Source: Erwinia persicina (GTDB taxonomy: Bacteria; Pseudomonadota; Gammaproteobacteria; Enterobacterales; Enterobacteriaceae). Taken from it: a stretch of 64,000 nt of DNA. Below are positions 53,970 through 64,000 of this stretch, piece after piece (positions within the stretch are counted from its first letter, which is position 1; each line of letters opens with the position of its first letter). A program made the translations under genes and the position numbers. Where the stretch lies: the NCBI RefSeq assembly GCF_014838825.1, contig NZ_JACYMO010000010.1, positions 62,001 through 126,000 on the forward strand. The letters are read 5' to 3'. Below the pieces are notes generated by a model. It saw only the letters and a program-made list of their open reading frames with translations, searched no databases and had not been told where the DNA came from.

Positions 53970-54431
53970 TCACGGTTTTATCGTGCGCATAATTGGGTTC
54001 TGCAGGGAAATCAGGGTTTCGGTTGACTGGATTTCGTCGATGGTCTGGATCTTATTGATCAATACCAGCTGCAGGGCATCGATAGACCTGCACATGACTT
54101 TGATGAAAATGCTGTAGTGACCGGTGGTATACCAGGCTTCCACCACTTCTTCCAGCTGCTCCAGCTTCGCCACCGCAGCCGGGTAGTCCCTCGCGCTTTT
54201 GAGGATAATGCCAATAAAACAGCAGACGTCATAACCCAGCTGTTTAGGGTCGATCTCCACGCGCGTACCCTTGATGATCCCTGCCTGTTTCATCTTCTCG
54301 ACGCGGACGTGGATGGTCCCCGGGCTGACGTTAAACTGCTTAGCCAGCTCGGCATAGGCAGTACGGGCATTTTCCATCAGCGCATTCAGGATCCCGCGGT
54401 CGAGGCTGTCGGGCTGCATATTGTCAGGCAT
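53970..54431 (-). CDS. asnC: AsnC, Lrp/AsnC-family regulator
   Basis: A 153-residue Lrp-family protein. N-terminal helix-turn-helix (LAKQFNVSPGTIHVRVEKM, about 30-48) and C-terminal RAM domain (about 70-150) with the E. coli-like TTGHYSIFIKVMCRS. In E. coli AsnC activates the divergent asnA and responds to asparagine. Here asnA is not in its usual place; ovoA follows instead. Its transcript may read on into mioC. Confidence 0.95.
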   Translation of the reverse strand: MPDNMQPDSLDRGILNALMENARTAYAELAKQFNVSPGTIHVRVEKMKQAGIIKGTRVEIDPKQLGYDVCCFIGIILKSARDYPAAVAKLEQLEEVVEAWYTTGHYSIFIKVMCRSIDALQLVLINKIQTIDEIQSTETLISLQNPIMRTIKP

Positions 54432-54554
54432 GGTGGCTCTCTGATTGAATTACTCACAATGAATAGCATGATAATGTGCGGGATCATGAACCTAATGGCA
54501 ATCGGCGTGAGAACAGGACAGCGGGCACCGGAGGGCACCCGCTGTGAGGCAGGA

Positions 54555-56693
54555 TTAGCGTTTACGCCACAGCGTCAGTTGGGCAACGGTATGCTGATAT
54601 TTTCGCGCGGTTTCACGAATGACAAACGGCACATCCTGCGCCGGTGCGATCTCTTCAAAGTCTGCGGCCAGCAGTCGCTGCAGGGCCTGATACGTCGAGA
54701 GTGCTTCGCCATTTTCCCGGATCCCGCCCAGCCAGTTTTCTTTAGGTGTGAACTCTTCCAGCCAGGTATATGGCGAGGAGAGGACCAGCACGCCGCCGGT
54801 ACGGATCATCCGCGTGATGTCCTGCAGAAAACGCTGTGGCTGGCGCAGACGGTCAATCAGGTTGGAAGCCAGCACCAGGTCATAAGGCTGTGCCTGAGGT
54901 TTCAGGTTGCAGGCATCTCCCTGCAGGAACTGAATGCGACTGGCCTGTTCAGGGCCGAGACCAATATCCTTCAGTCTTACCTGGCGGTATTCCACCAGCT
55001 CACCCTCTTCCTGAGTGACATAGCGGAAGTCTTCACCGCTGGTCAACTGCAGGGCCACATCGATAAAGCGCGCGGAGTAGTCCATGCCCACCACCTGGTC
55101 GAAGTGACGAGCCAGTTCAAAGCTTGCCCGGCCGGTAGCACAGCCGATATCCAGCGCCCGCTCGCGACGGCTGGTGACACCGCAGGCGATCTCCACCAGT
55201 GCCTTCGCATAGTTGGCAACGCCGAAATATTCCGGCCCATACTGGAAGTCGAGATACTGCGACACCATGCTGTCGGTTTCGTACGGGTTACTGACCATGC
55301 TTTCCTGATGGTCTGATACCACGTAACGGAAACCGGCGTGCTGGAAGAAGTGGCGGCGGAACGCATAGCGTGCCGACTTCAGTGCTTCATTACCGGTTGA
55401 AATCCAGCTTCCCCCTTTGATCTGCGCGTGCTTACCGTCAAACGTCGGCGTAGAGAAGTCATCGTATAAGGGATGAACGCGGAAGCCTTCAAAGCCGTTA
55501 ATTGGTGTCGTGGTCCACTGCCAGACGTTGCCGACCAGGTCGTAAAAGTCACCCTGGGCAAACCGATCGACCGGGCAGGAGGAGGCCCAGCGGGAAAGGT
55601 TGATATTGCCTGGCGCATCGTTCCAGTCGGGCTGATCGCCGTCTACCTTTTCCCGCAGCAGCATCCATTCGCTCTCTGCCGGTAGCTGGACTGACTGGCC
55701 GGTAATTTCCGCCTTCCAGCGGCAGAAGGCAGCCGCTTCCAGCTGGTTAACTTCAGCAGGCCAGTCCCAGGGCATCGGCACTTCTTCAGCCAGCAGCCTT
55801 AACTTAAGTGCATCCGGCTGTGCAGCACTGCCGACCCAGAAGGTGGGCTGGCTGGCCTGGGCGAATTCACGCCAGTTCCCGCCTTCATCATCCCACCAGC
55901 GCGGCGTCTGATAGCCTCCTGCCGTTACAAACTCATAGAACTCCGCATTGCTGACCAGCATTTTGCTGGCCTCAAAGGCGTTCACCACACTGATACGGCT
56001 GCCGTACTCGTTATCCCAGCCGTAAGTGTCATCGGTTTTACCCAGGACAATCTGTCCGCCAGCCACCGGGATCAGGCTGTTGTGCGGCACGGTCTGACGA
56101 TCGCTACGGGCATCCGGACACGCCGGCCAGTGGGGCTGAGGTTTTACCCATGCCAGCGGTAACTGACGGATCAGCACGCTGGAGGTTTCCAGATGGATGC
56201 GCTCATGTTCAATCCCCATCAGCACCACCCAGGCCGGGCTGTCCCAGCCAATGGGCAGCGTCAGCGGCATTTCACGAATAAACTGTTCAATGCGCACGCG
56301 CACTTTGCCACGGTAGTCGCGGAGTTCGGCAACCGACGGCCAGGCGTAGTGGCTGTTATCAAGGTCATCCCAGCTCATCTCGTCCACGCCAATCGCCATC
56401 ATCGCTTCGATACCGTCGTCAAGCCGGCTGTCGATAAGACGGCCCGCCATCAGCTTGTTAATGTAGAAGGTGGCGGTATGGCCGTAATAAAAGATCAGCG
56501 GGTGACGCAGCGAAATGGCCTTCGTCGTCCACGCCCGTTCATCTGCCAGGCAGTCAAACAGGCTTTCATATAACTCCCACGTTTGGCGGAAGTAGTTGAG
56601 CAGCTCCTGACGTTTTTGTTCTGGATCGTTGCCGCTTAACAGCGGCGTGCAGGTTGGCGCTGGTAATCCTGTCTGGTGTTGTTGCAAAGTCAC
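54555..56693 (-). CDS. ovoA: 5-histidylcysteine sulfoxide synthase / methyltransferase OvoA
   Basis: A large three-domain enzyme of ovothiol synthesis. An N-terminal DinB-like domain carries the iron ligand candidates YYGH and HERIHLE (near residues 72 and 163-169). A formylglycine-generating-enzyme-like domain has GNVWQW and GGSWIS. A C-terminal SAM methyltransferase domain has ALDIGCATGRASFEL. It joins cysteine to histidine oxidatively and can methylate the imidazole after C-S cleavage by OvoB. I prefer the GTG at 56693 (712 residues) because GGGAG lies 6 bp upstream; an ATG at 56714 would give 719. It occupies the asnA position. OvoA of Erwinia tasmaniensis is a characterised relative. Confidence 0.92.
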   Translation of the reverse strand: MTLQQHQTGLPAPTCTPLLSGNDPEQKRQELLNYFRQTWELYESLFDCLADERAWTTKAISLRHPLIFYYGHTATFYINKLMAGRLIDSRLDDGIEAMMAIGVDEMSWDDLDNSHYAWPSVAELRDYRGKVRVRIEQFIREMPLTLPIGWDSPAWVVLMGIEHERIHLETSSVLIRQLPLAWVKPQPHWPACPDARSDRQTVPHNSLIPVAGGQIVLGKTDDTYGWDNEYGSRISVVNAFEASKMLVSNAEFYEFVTAGGYQTPRWWDDEGGNWREFAQASQPTFWVGSAAQPDALKLRLLAEEVPMPWDWPAEVNQLEAAAFCRWKAEITGQSVQLPAESEWMLLREKVDGDQPDWNDAPGNINLSRWASSCPVDRFAQGDFYDLVGNVWQWTTTPINGFEGFRVHPLYDDFSTPTFDGKHAQIKGGSWISTGNEALKSARYAFRRHFFQHAGFRYVVSDHQESMVSNPYETDSMVSQYLDFQYGPEYFGVANYAKALVEIACGVTSRRERALDIGCATGRASFELARHFDQVVGMDYSARFIDVALQLTSGEDFRYVTQEEGELVEYRQVRLKDIGLGPEQASRIQFLQGDACNLKPQAQPYDLVLASNLIDRLRQPQRFLQDITRMIRTGGVLVLSSPYTWLEEFTPKENWLGGIRENGEALSTYQALQRLLAADFEEIAPAQDVPFVIRETARKYQHTVAQLTLWRKR

Positions 56694-56776
56694 GTGGTGC
56701 TCCCATCTTGCCATCTGGCTAAAGCGTATACATCACTATAGCAAATAAGCTTTGCGGGACGAGGCGAAAGACGGGG

Positions 56777-58237
56777 TTAGCGTTTCCAGCGGCGAAGCAG
56801 GCGGCTTTTCAGCCCGGTATCGAAACGCCAGATATGGTCGAAGATACGCATGATGCCGGGTTTTCCATGATCGGACATGGCAACGGCATGGAAGCGCTGA
56901 AGCTGCTGACTCTGGTGGTCGCGTACGCGTTTAACCAGCGTATCGGGCAGGCGCTGGGCGATAAAGTCAGAAAGGATAACTGCATCCGCATCCTGCCACA
57001 GCGGGCCGGCAAGTTTTTGCAGTACCGCATCGAGGCAGGCGGCCAGATCGGTGCCGCCGCGAAAACGCTGGCTGAGAAAACGAATGGCCTGGCTGATACC
57101 ATCTTCTGCCGTCAGCTCATAGCCAACGACCTCGTGAGCGAACAGCATGATGTAGCAGCGACGGTTATCCGCCAGCGCGACTTTCAGCAGGGCCAGGCAG
57201 AACGCTTTGGCGCAGCGCTCGTTAAAGCCGCCCATTGAGCCGGACGTATCAACGCAGATAATAAACGGACCGCGCGGCTGTTCATCGTGATGCTGGTGGG
57301 CCACCGGGCGCAGCGTGACTTTGTCATGCCAGCTCTCACCCTGCAGACGGTAGGTCAGCAGGCGTTTTTCCACCAGGCGTCGGTAAAATTCCATCTCCAG
57401 TTCGCTGATGCCTAGCGTCGCCAGCTCCGGCGGCAGCAGGCGCAGAATATCGTCACTCTGATGAAGCCCGTTGACCTCTTCCGGTACGCTTTCCGGCTCA
57501 CGTACCAGCTGGTGGAAGACCTCCGGCGGAGCTTCTTCTGACCGTACCGCCTTTGCTTCACGGCTGCGGCCCAGCTGTTCCGCCAGTTTCAGCAGCTCCG
57601 GCTGGCTGGCGAGAAAATCGCCATACTGCACGATAAGCTGATAGTCGCTGCGCTGGAGCGAACTGCGGGTCAGATCCCACAGCCGGCCGGCGGCGGCGTC
57701 GTCATCACCGGTCAGCACCGGCGCAAGCTGGCCGCTCATTGCCAGCCGCTGTTGCAGTTCGGCCAGCAGCCTGTCGCGTTCACGATCGAGCAGTTGCTGG
57801 TTAAGCGTCAGCGTTTGCAGCGTCAGGCTCAGTCGCCAGCGCTGTAAAAAAAGCGTTTGCCGGGCGCTGTTGAGCGGCTGCCCCTCATGACTGTCGACCA
57901 GCGTTCGCGCTTTTTCCGCAAACGGCGAGTGCTGTTGTTCGAGCCAGCTCAGCAGGGCGGGCATCTGTGCGCTGAAATCGGGCAATCGCAGCGTCTGACA
58001 CTGCTGAAAGCGGCTGAATTCCTCCGCCAGATCCTCCGGCACCGGAGTGGATTTTATCTGTTGCAGGATCTCTGCCTTCCAGTGAGGAAGGTCGCGGGTA
58101 AGCGCGTTTTTCAGTTTGGGAAATTTTTCAAAAAAGGCCACCAGCTGGGGGGACGCCAGCAGCCCGATCACCAGCTCTTCAATCAGCTCATTTTCGCTGA
58201 CCGCCAGAAACATACTCAGGGTATCAAGGGAGATCAC
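56777..58237 (-). CDS. viaA: VWA-domain protein ViaA
   Basis: A 486-residue protein with a C-terminal von Willebrand A domain. The MIDAS motif is [10 protein letters not shown] (near 327-336), with the conserved FRGGTDL further on. The N-terminal part is helical. ViaA works with the MoxR-type ATPase RavA and, in E. coli, affects membrane stress and respiratory enzymes. It overlaps ravA by 4 bp. Confidence 0.95.
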   Translation of the reverse strand: MISLDTLSMFLAVSENELIEELVIGLLASPQLVAFFEKFPKLKNALTRDLPHWKAEILQQIKSTPVPEDLAEEFSRFQQCQTLRLPDFSAQMPALLSWLEQQHSPFAEKARTLVDSHEGQPLNSARQTLFLQRWRLSLTLQTLTLNQQLLDRERDRLLAELQQRLAMSGQLAPVLTGDDDAAAGRLWDLTRSSLQRSDYQLIVQYGDFLASQPELLKLAEQLGRSREAKAVRSEEAPPEVFHQLVREPESVPEEVNGLHQSDDILRLLPPELATLGISELEMEFYRRLVEKRLLTYRLQGESWHDKVTLRPVAHQHHDEQPRGPFIICVDTSGSMGGFNERCAKAFCLALLKVALADNRRCYIMLFAHEVVGYELTAEDGISQAIRFLSQRFRGGTDLAACLDAVLQKLAGPLWQDADAVILSDFIAQRLPDTLVKRVRDHQSQQLQRFHAVAMSDHGKPGIMRIFDHIWRFDTGLKSRLLRRWKR

Positions 58238-59727
58238 TGCCGCGCCTGCTTCAGCTGCTCTGCCACCTGTTGCAGGCTCTCTTCCACGCGCGCCAGCCAG
58301 TCATCGCTGATGAACAGGCAGCGGTGATGCTGGCTGAACAGGGTGCGCTGGGCGCGAAGCTGAGTCTCTAATTCATCCAGTGCCAGCGTAATCTCTTCCG
58401 GCAGTCCCTGCTGAGGTTTTCCCGGCAGCATCAGGCGGGTGGCCTGCAGGCTGACATCACGCAGGGTCAGACAGTCCTGGCCATCGACGTGCAGATCCAG
58501 CGTCTGGGCAAAGCCAATCCCATTGAGCTTCCCGCGGACTTCCCCGCCTTTCTGCAGCCAGTGGTGCAGCGCCTCACGGGCGAGGGTGATGTGCGTGACC
58601 TGAATCTCGTGCAGGGTTAGCGGTTTTTGCAGCATCAGCGTTAACGCATCTGCGGCCAGCGTGGCGGGAAGGTCAAAGTGCGGTTTGCGGCTGAACATCC
58701 CGCCATGTTTCTCCAGGCGGATCGCCTGTTCGACGCTTTGCTGCTGCTGCAGGGCCAGACGGCGGGTATTAATTTGCTGGAGTCTGAACAGCATGGGCTG
58801 CTGCTGCCAGGCCTGCTGGGTGATCAGGTTATCCAGCTCACGATCCAGCAGCTTCATTGATCCGACGTCATGCCACAGGCAGTCTTTCAGCAGGATCAGA
58901 TCGATGGGCGCGATGGTGTTGCGGCCGCTGTAGAAGGCGCTGGCCTGCAGCAGATGAATAGCTTTTTTCCAGCGACGATCCGAAATATAGGGGGCTTCAG
59001 GCTGATTTTCCAGGCACTGACGCAGTTGAAAAATCAGCTCAAAAACATCATCGGGCAGGCTGACTTTGCTGATACCCTGCTGCCATTCAAGATACTCTTC
59101 ATCGCTGATGCAGAGTGAATCAGAGACCGGATTTTGATTCTCGTCCTGCTGGTGGGTGAGCAGGCTGCGGAAGTTCTGTTTTTCGTGAACATTGTCCAGC
59201 CACAGCCGGATCAGCATACGGTCATACAGGGCTTCCAGTCCGCTGTCGGCCTCCGGCAGTTCATTGGAGGCGGTGACCAGCAGGCGCATCGGGATTTTTT
59301 CTTCGCTGTCACCGTTACGGAATCGGCGTTCGTTAATTGCCGTCAGCAGCGTATTCAGAATGGCCGGGCCGGCTTTCCAGATTTCGTCGAGAAACACGAT
59401 CTCCGCATCAGGCAGATAACCTTTCGTCAGACGCTGGTAGCGCCCTTCGTCTTTTAGTGCCTGAATAGAGAGGGGGCCAAACACTTCTTCCGGGGTGGAA
59501 AAGCGCGTCATCAGGTATTCAAAAGCGCGTGAATGCTGGAAAGCAAACTTGAGTCGACGGGCGATCAGGCTTTTAGCAATGCCCGGTGGGCCGAGTAAAA
59601 AGACACTTTCGCCGCACAGCGCGGCGAGCAGGCAAAGGCGAATCGCATGATGGCGTTCGTAAAGTCCTTTCTCTAAGGCATTGCTGAGGCGGGCGATGCG
59701 TTCCGCCAGTAATTGAGAGTGGGCCAT
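58234..59727 (-). CDS. ravA: MoxR-family AAA+ ATPase RavA
   Basis: A 498-residue ATPase, the E. coli length. Walker [12 protein letters not shown] (about 45-55), Walker [14 protein letters not shown], sensor ASNELPEAD. The ATG at 59727 ([14 protein letters not shown]) matches E. coli; two extra codons upstream begin at a TTG. RavA forms hexamers, binds LdcI in E. coli and acts with ViaA, coupled here by the ATGA-type overlap. Confidence 0.95.
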   Translation of the reverse strand: MAHSQLLAERIARLSNALEKGLYERHHAIRLCLLAALCGESVFLLGPPGIAKSLIARRLKFAFQHSRAFEYLMTRFSTPEEVFGPLSIQALKDEGRYQRLTKGYLPDAEIVFLDEIWKAGPAILNTLLTAINERRFRNGDSEEKIPMRLLVTASNELPEADSGLEALYDRMLIRLWLDNVHEKQNFRSLLTHQQDENQNPVSDSLCISDEEYLEWQQGISKVSLPDDVFELIFQLRQCLENQPEAPYISDRRWKKAIHLLQASAFYSGRNTIAPIDLILLKDCLWHDVGSMKLLDRELDNLITQQAWQQQPMLFRLQQINTRRLALQQQQSVEQAIRLEKHGGMFSRKPHFDLPATLAADALTLMLQKPLTLHEIQVTHITLAREALHHWLQKGGEVRGKLNGIGFAQTLDLHVDGQDCLTLRDVSLQATRLMLPGKPQQGLPEEITLALDELETQLRAQRTLFSQHHRCLFISDDWLARVEESLQQVAEQLKQARQ

Positions 59728-59986
59728 AATCAAACATTCATCCTTTTTCTACGGTCAGGCCAGATTGCTGTCTGGCGAGCGCAAACACTACTGGCTATGA
59801 TGCTTGAAAGAGTTGATTGCAGTCAGCTTTTTTATTATCAAAGGGTGACACTGACCATTGATGTTGTCATTTAACCGGCAATTAAGGATAGGCATTCATG
59901 CTTAATCGTGCATACTGTGCGCGTTTTGACGGGCCGTTGAGCCGTGCGCAATCCCGCGTCAGTCTACCGCAACAAAAGACAAGTCT

Positions 59987-61855
59987 ATGAGTTCAGAAAA
60001 GAAGCAGTCCCTGGGCGCCGTTACGCTGGCTGCCATTGGTGTCGTGTATGGTGATATTGGTACCAGCCCGCTTTATACCCTGCGCGAGTGTCTCTCCGGG
60101 CAGTTTGGTTTTGGCGTGGAGCGTGATGCGGTATTTGGCTTTCTGTCGCTGATTTTCTGGCTGCTTTTGCTCACTGTATCGCTGAAATATATCAGTTACG
60201 TGATGCGTGCCGACAACGCCGGGGAAGGCGGGATCCTGACGCTGATGTCGCTGGCGGGACGTAATACTGGCGCGCGTTCTACGGCGGTGCTGGTGATTAT
60301 GGGCCTGATTGGCGGCAGCTTCTTTTACGGAGAGGTGGTGATCACCCCGGCGGTTTCGGTGCTGTCGGCTATTGAGGGTCTGGAGATCGCCGCGCCATCG
60401 CTGGACCGCTTTATTGTGCCGCTGGCGATTGGTGTACTGACGCTGCTGTTTGTGATCCAGAAACACGGCACAGGGCTGGTCGGTAAGCTGTTTGCACCGG
60501 TGATGCTGCTGTGGTTCATTGTGCTGGCCGTACTGGGTGCCCGTGGCATCATCAGCAACCCTGAAGTGCTGCATGCAATGAACCCTTACTGGGCGGTGCA
60601 TTTCTTCATTGAATATAAAATGGTTTCCTTCTTTGCGCTGGGCGCGGTGGTGCTGGCCATCACCGGGGTCGAGGCGCTGTATGCGGACATGGGTCACTTT
60701 GGTAAATACCCTATTCGCCTGGCCTGGTTTATTGTGGTGCTGCCCTCGCTGGTGCTGAACTATTTTGGTCAGGGGGCTCTGCTGCTGAAAAATCCTGAGG
60801 CCATAAAAAATCCCTTCTTCCTGCTGGCTCCCGACTGGGCGCTGATCCCGATGCTGATTCTGGCTACGCTGGCGACGGTCATTGCCTCGCAGGCCGTGAT
60901 TTCCGGGGTCTTTTCCCTGACGCGTCAGGCCGTGCGCCTGGGCTATCTGCCGCCGATGCGTATCGTCTACACCTCAGAAGAGGAGTCGGGTCAGATCTAC
61001 ATTCCGGTGATTAACTGGCTGCTGTTTGTCTCGGTGGTGATCGTCATTGTCGGCTTTGAACACTCCAGCAACCTGGCGGCCGCTTACGGCATTGCCGTGA
61101 CCGGAACCATGGTGCTGACCGCGATCCTGTGCAGCGTTGTGGCGATTAAAAACTGGCACTGGAATCGCTATCTGGTGATCGCGCTGCTGATCGGCATGCT
61201 GTGTATCGACGTGTCTCTGTTCTCAGCAAACCTGGTGAAGGTGTTCGCCGGAGGCTGGCTGCCGCTGTCGCTGGCGCTGGTGATGTTTGTGGTGATGACC
61301 ACCTGGAAAAGTGAGCGTTTCCGTCTGCTGCGCCGGATGCATGAACACGGTAACTCCCTGGAGGCGATGATCGCTTCCCTGGAGAAATCCCCGCCGGTGC
61401 GCGTACCGGGCACCGCCGTGTACATGTCCCGCGCGCTGAATGTGATCCCGTTTGCCATGCTGCATAACCTGAAGCACAACAAGGTGCTGCATGAACGGGT
61501 GGTGCTGCTGACGCTGCGCACTGAAGATGCGCCTTATGTGCACAATGTGAAGCGCGTGACCATCGAGCAGCTTTCGCCGACCTTCTGGCGCGTGGTGGCA
61601 AGCTATGGCTGGCGTGAAACGCCTAACGTCGAGGAGATTTTCCACCGCTGCGGGCTGGAAGGCTTAAGCTGCCGGATGATGGAAACCTCGTTCTTTATGT
61701 CGCATGAATCACTCATTATCGGTAAACGTCCGTGGTATCTGCGCCTGCGCGGCAAGCTGTTCCTTGCGCTGCAGCGTAACGCCCTGCGCGCACCTGACCA
61801 GTTCAAAATCCCGCCTAACCGCGTCATTGAGCTGGGCACCCAGGTCGAAATTTAG
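59987..61855 (+). CDS. kup: Low-affinity potassium transport protein Kup
   Basis: A 622-residue inner-membrane K+/H+ symporter, the E. coli length, with about 12 membrane segments in the first 430 residues. The family start [24 protein letters not shown] pattern ([15 protein letters not shown], about 18-32) is clear. The cytosolic C-terminal region starts near 440. Upstream are 259 bp shared with divergent ravA. Confidence 0.98.
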   Translation: MSSEKKQSLGAVTLAAIGVVYGDIGTSPLYTLRECLSGQFGFGVERDAVFGFLSLIFWLLLLTVSLKYISYVMRADNAGEGGILTLMSLAGRNTGARSTAVLVIMGLIGGSFFYGEVVITPAVSVLSAIEGLEIAAPSLDRFIVPLAIGVLTLLFVIQKHGTGLVGKLFAPVMLLWFIVLAVLGARGIISNPEVLHAMNPYWAVHFFIEYKMVSFFALGAVVLAITGVEALYADMGHFGKYPIRLAWFIVVLPSLVLNYFGQGALLLKNPEAIKNPFFLLAPDWALIPMLILATLATVIASQAVISGVFSLTRQAVRLGYLPPMRIVYTSEEESGQIYIPVINWLLFVSVVIVIVGFEHSSNLAAAYGIAVTGTMVLTAILCSVVAIKNWHWNRYLVIALLIGMLCIDVSLFSANLVKVFAGGWLPLSLALVMFVVMTTWKSERFRLLRRMHEHGNSLEAMIASLEKSPPVRVPGTAVYMSRALNVIPFAMLHNLKHNKVLHERVVLLTLRTEDAPYVHNVKRVTIEQLSPTFWRVVASYGWRETPNVEEIFHRCGLEGLSCRMMETSFFMSHESLIIGKRPWYLRLRGKLFLALQRNALRAPDQFKIPPNRVIELGTQVEI

Positions 61856-61863
61856 TCCGCAAC

Positions 61864-61882
61864 GGGGGGCATCCTGCCCCCC
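61864..61882. terminator. Hairpin after kup
   Basis: GGGGGGC (61864-61870), loop ATCCT, GCCCCCC (61876-61882), then a mixed T-rich tail (CCCTTTCTTTC). Probable terminator for kup. Confidence 0.6.
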
Positions 61883-61943
61883 ACGTCCCTTTCTTTCGTC
61901 GTGGCGGGCCGGGTATCCTCATCGCCCTGCACGCTGCTGAAAA

Positions 61944-61976
61944 GCCTGACCGAAACAGAAGGGCGAATCCTACAGT
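61944..61976. repeat. Short palindromic repeat, TGTAGG-flanked family (copy 4)
   Basis: CCTGACCGAAACAGAAGGG followed by CCTACAGTGT. It shares CTGACCGAAACAGAAGG exactly with the copy at 22184-22216, but the stem arms are eroded. It overlaps the last bases of the convergent qseC. Confidence 0.5.
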
Positions 61977-63313
61977 GTTATAGTCACCGCAAACCCGCCT
62001 TCAGCCCGATTATTCATTGTCACCTTCATGCCATGCAGGTGCGCAATATGATGAACGATCGACAGGCCCAATCCACTACCGGACTGCTGCTGACCGGGCG
62101 GACGATAAAAGCGTTCGCCAATGCGTGCCAGCGCTTCAGGTGTCACGCCGGGACCGCTGTCCAGCACCTGCAAACGGCCCGGTTCCAGCTTCAGCCAGAC
62201 TTCACTGCCCGGCGGGCTGTGGCGAATTGCGTTATCCAGCAGATTGCGGACCAGCAGCGTCAGCAGCAGCGGGTTACCCTGCTGAATGACGGGCGCATCG
62301 GGCGCATCCAGTGCCAGTTCCACGCCAGCCGCCTGCGCGGCGGCATACTGATCGACCACTGCCTGCCGGACGATCTGCTGCCACTGCACGCCCTGTTTTT
62401 CCAGATCCTCCCCGACGTCCAGGCGCGACAGCGTCAGTAGCTGATCCACCAGCCGGGTGGCGCGGTCGATCCCGGCATCGAGGCTGGACAGCGCATGGTG
62501 ACGCACGACCGCATCATCATGGGCTAACTGAGCGACTTCGGTCTGTACTTTCAACGCGGCCAGCGGGCTGCGCAACTCGTGGGCCGCATCCGAGGTAAAG
62601 CGGCGTTCGCGCAGCAGCAGGTCGCCAATGCGGCCAAACAGCTGGTTGAGCTCCGTCAGCAGGGGACGCACTTCCTGGGGGACACGGCGGGCGGTGAGGG
62701 GCGTAATTTCATCCGGGGCGCGCTGTCGCAGCTGGTGAGCAATGTGTTTTAGCGGCGAGAGTTCATGCGTGACCAGCCACAGCATCAGCATCAGCATCAC
62801 CGGCAGTGCCACCAGCCACGGCATCAGATTAGTTTTGACCAGGTCGCGGGTCATATCATCGCGATACTCCCACTCCTGGCCGACCACCACCACATACCGG
62901 TCATCCAGCGTATGCAGCCAGACCATGCGCCAGCGGTCATCGTCATCTTTCAGTCGCCCGTCAAGAAAACCATCACGCTGATAATTAAAGATAAAATCCT
63001 TTCCCTTGTCGCCATCATTGAGCACCATTTTTCCCTCGCGGGTAAAGACGGCAAAGGCCAGCACATCGTCATCCTGATCGCCGTGGTGATGGCGCAGCAT
63101 TTTTTTGCTTTTGGGCAGTGGGAGTTGCGGGCTGAACTGTTCAGGCGTCAGGCGCAGCAGGCGTTTCGCGAACAGCATCTGCTGAGTATCAAACAGTTCG
63201 TTGATATTGTTACGTGTCTGCCACCAGGAACCCACGGCCGCCGCCCCCCAGCACAGCAGGCTGAGCAGTAAAAAACCCAGCATCAGGCGTACGCGAAGGC
63301 TGCGCTGGATCAT
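61970..63313 (-). CDS. qseC: Sensor histidine kinase QseC
   Basis: A 447-residue inner-membrane kinase. Two membrane helices (about 10-30 and 160-182) flank a periplasmic domain with an HHH-rich, acidic stretch ([14 protein letters not shown], about 70-83). A HAMP segment, H-box [14 protein letters not shown] with phosphoacceptor H245, N-box [10 protein letters not shown] and G-box [11 protein letters not shown] follow. In E. coli QseC responds to catecholamines/AI-3. The His-Asp-rich periplasmic patch would suit metal sensing. Overlaps qseB by 4 bp. Confidence 0.92.
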   Translation of the reverse strand: MIQRSLRVRLMLGFLLLSLLCWGAAAVGSWWQTRNNINELFDTQQMLFAKRLLRLTPEQFSPQLPLPKSKKMLRHHHGDQDDDVLAFAVFTREGKMVLNDGDKGKDFIFNYQRDGFLDGRLKDDDDRWRMVWLHTLDDRYVVVVGQEWEYRDDMTRDLVKTNLMPWLVALPVMLMLMLWLVTHELSPLKHIAHQLRQRAPDEITPLTARRVPQEVRPLLTELNQLFGRIGDLLLRERRFTSDAAHELRSPLAALKVQTEVAQLAHDDAVVRHHALSSLDAGIDRATRLVDQLLTLSRLDVGEDLEKQGVQWQQIVRQAVVDQYAAAQAAGVELALDAPDAPVIQQGNPLLLTLLVRNLLDNAIRHSPPGSEVWLKLEPGRLQVLDSGPGVTPEALARIGERFYRPPGQQQSGSGLGLSIVHHIAHLHGMKVTMNNRAEGGFAVTITL

Positions 63314-63972
63314 GGTGCCGCCCCCAGAGTGTATCCCACGCCGTGAATGGTACGGATAAACTCGCTGCCCAGTTTTTTACGCAGGTGATGGATGTGTACT
63401 TCTACGGCATTACTGGACACTTCATCATCCCAGCCATAGAGTTTCTCTTCCAGCTGGGAACGGGTCAGGACGCGCCCGGCGTTCAGCAGAAAGAGTTCCA
63501 GCAGCGCGATTTCACGCGCTTTCAGTACCAGCGGTTCGCCGTTCAGCGTCACGGTATGTGAGCCGGGCTCCATGATCACGCTGCCGTGTTTCAGCGTGGG
63601 CTGTAGTTGACCGTGGCGACGGCGGATCAGTGCCTGTAAGCGAGCGGCCACTTCGCTGAGGGCAAAGGGTTTACACAGGTAGTCATCTGCTCCCAGCTGT
63701 AACCCGTTGATGCGTTGTTCCAGCGCATCGCGCGCCGTCAGGATCAGCACCGGCTCATCCTGACCCTGCTGTCGCCACTGGCGCAGAATATCCAGTCCGT
63801 CGATTTCCGGCAGGCTGAGATCCAGCACCACCGCATCGTAGGGAGCGGCACTCAGCGCCCGCAGCCCCTCTTTACCCAGGGTAAACCAGTCGATGCTAAA
63901 TCCCAGTTTGCTTAACCCGGCTTTAATACCGTCGCCAATCAGGCGGTCATCTTCAATTAATAAAATTCGCAT
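63310..63972 (-). CDS. qseB: Response regulator QseB (OmpR family)
   Basis: A 220-residue regulator. The receiver domain has acidic pocket D8-D9, phosphoacceptor D51 (VVLDLSLP) and a lysine near 102 (CKPFALSE). The C-terminal winged helix (about 125-218) has [14 protein letters not shown]. It is very similar to E. coli QseB; PmrA is the nearest alternative. First gene of the qseBC pair, with the ATG at 63972. Confidence 0.93.
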   Translation of the reverse strand: MRILLIEDDRLIGDGIKAGLSKLGFSIDWFTLGKEGLRALSAAPYDAVVLDLSLPEIDGLDILRQWRQQGQDEPVLILTARDALEQRINGLQLGADDYLCKPFALSEVAARLQALIRRRHGQLQPTLKHGSVIMEPGSHTVTLNGEPLVLKAREIALLELFLLNAGRVLTRSQLEEKLYGWDDEVSSNAVEVHIHHLRKKLGSEFIRTIHGVGYTLGAAP

Positions 63973-64000
63973 TGGCTTATCCCTCGCAGTTCACCGAGTT

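Noticed and set aside
54117..55316. 399-codon plus-strand open frame across asnC and ovoA
   Set aside because: It is antisense to two well-supported genes and their intergenic gap; no ribosome site and no recognisable domain.

Overview
The window is a piece of an Enterobacterales chromosome around the replication origin. Most genes are close relatives of Escherichia coli genes in E. coli-like order: yidR-yidQ-ibpA, gyrB-recF-dnaN-dnaA, rpmH-rnpA-yidD-yidC-mnmE, phoU-pstBACS, glmS-glmU, atpCDGAHFEBI, rsmG-mnmG, oriC, mioC-asnC, viaA-ravA, kup. Three features point to Erwiniaceae (Erwinia/Pantoea-like): a lone ibpA with no ibpB and with His and Asp at two positions that are Gln and Gly in E. 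coli IbpA, an ovoA gene next to asnC, and a 2-ketogluconate cluster. The family is inferred from the sequence, not tested.

Layout. 1-6.6 kb: the last codons of yiaD, then two LacI-type regulators, kguE, kguK and kguT, then ghrB. yiaD and ghrB are adjacent in E. coli, so the cluster sits between them; a perfect 14-bp palindrome lies just upstream of kguE. 6.6-12.8 kb: a secreted DUF4432 protein, avtA, ibpA (sigma-32 promoter and ROSE-like thermometer leader), yidQ, yidR, yidA. 12.9-19.1 kb: gyrB, recF, dnaN, dnaA on the minus strand, with a repeat unit wedged between dnaN and recF. 19.8-23.7 kb: rpmH, rnpA, yidD, yidC, mnmE on the plus strand. 23.8-26.8 kb: yieE, adeP, yieH. 26.9-28.3 kb: an accessory AT-rich stretch with a PapI/FaeA-like gene and an RfaH/NusG-like gene whose C-terminus is not a KOW domain. 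28.3-38.5 kb: an MFS transporter, phoU-pstBACS, an alcohol/aldehyde dehydrogenase pair and a secreted serine hydrolase. 38.6-49.4 kb: glmS, glmU and the whole F1Fo ATP synthase operon. 50.2-54.4 kb: rsmG, mnmG, oriC, mioC, asnC. 54.5-64 kb: ovoA where E. coli has asnA, then viaA, ravA, kup and the qseBC two-component system.

How the parts work together. The core encodes replication initiation (oriC, DnaA, beta clamp, gyrase B), RNase P and membrane insertion (RnpA, YidD, YidC), tRNA wobble-uridine modification (MnmE with MnmG), phosphate uptake (Pst, PhoU, with PhoB boxes), amino-sugar supply for the cell wall (GlmS, GlmU) and ATP synthesis. Accessory functions are 2-ketogluconate use, aromatic or short-chain alcohol oxidation, ovothiol-type sulfur chemistry and orphan fimbrial-type regulation.

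Intergenic repeats are common. A 127-bp element with imperfect terminal inverted repeats lies in the pstS leader. A second family has copies in dnaN-recF and mioC-asnC. Short palindromes flanked by TGTAGG recur at several gene ends. I saw no rRNA or tRNA gene, CRISPR array, transposase or prophage gene.
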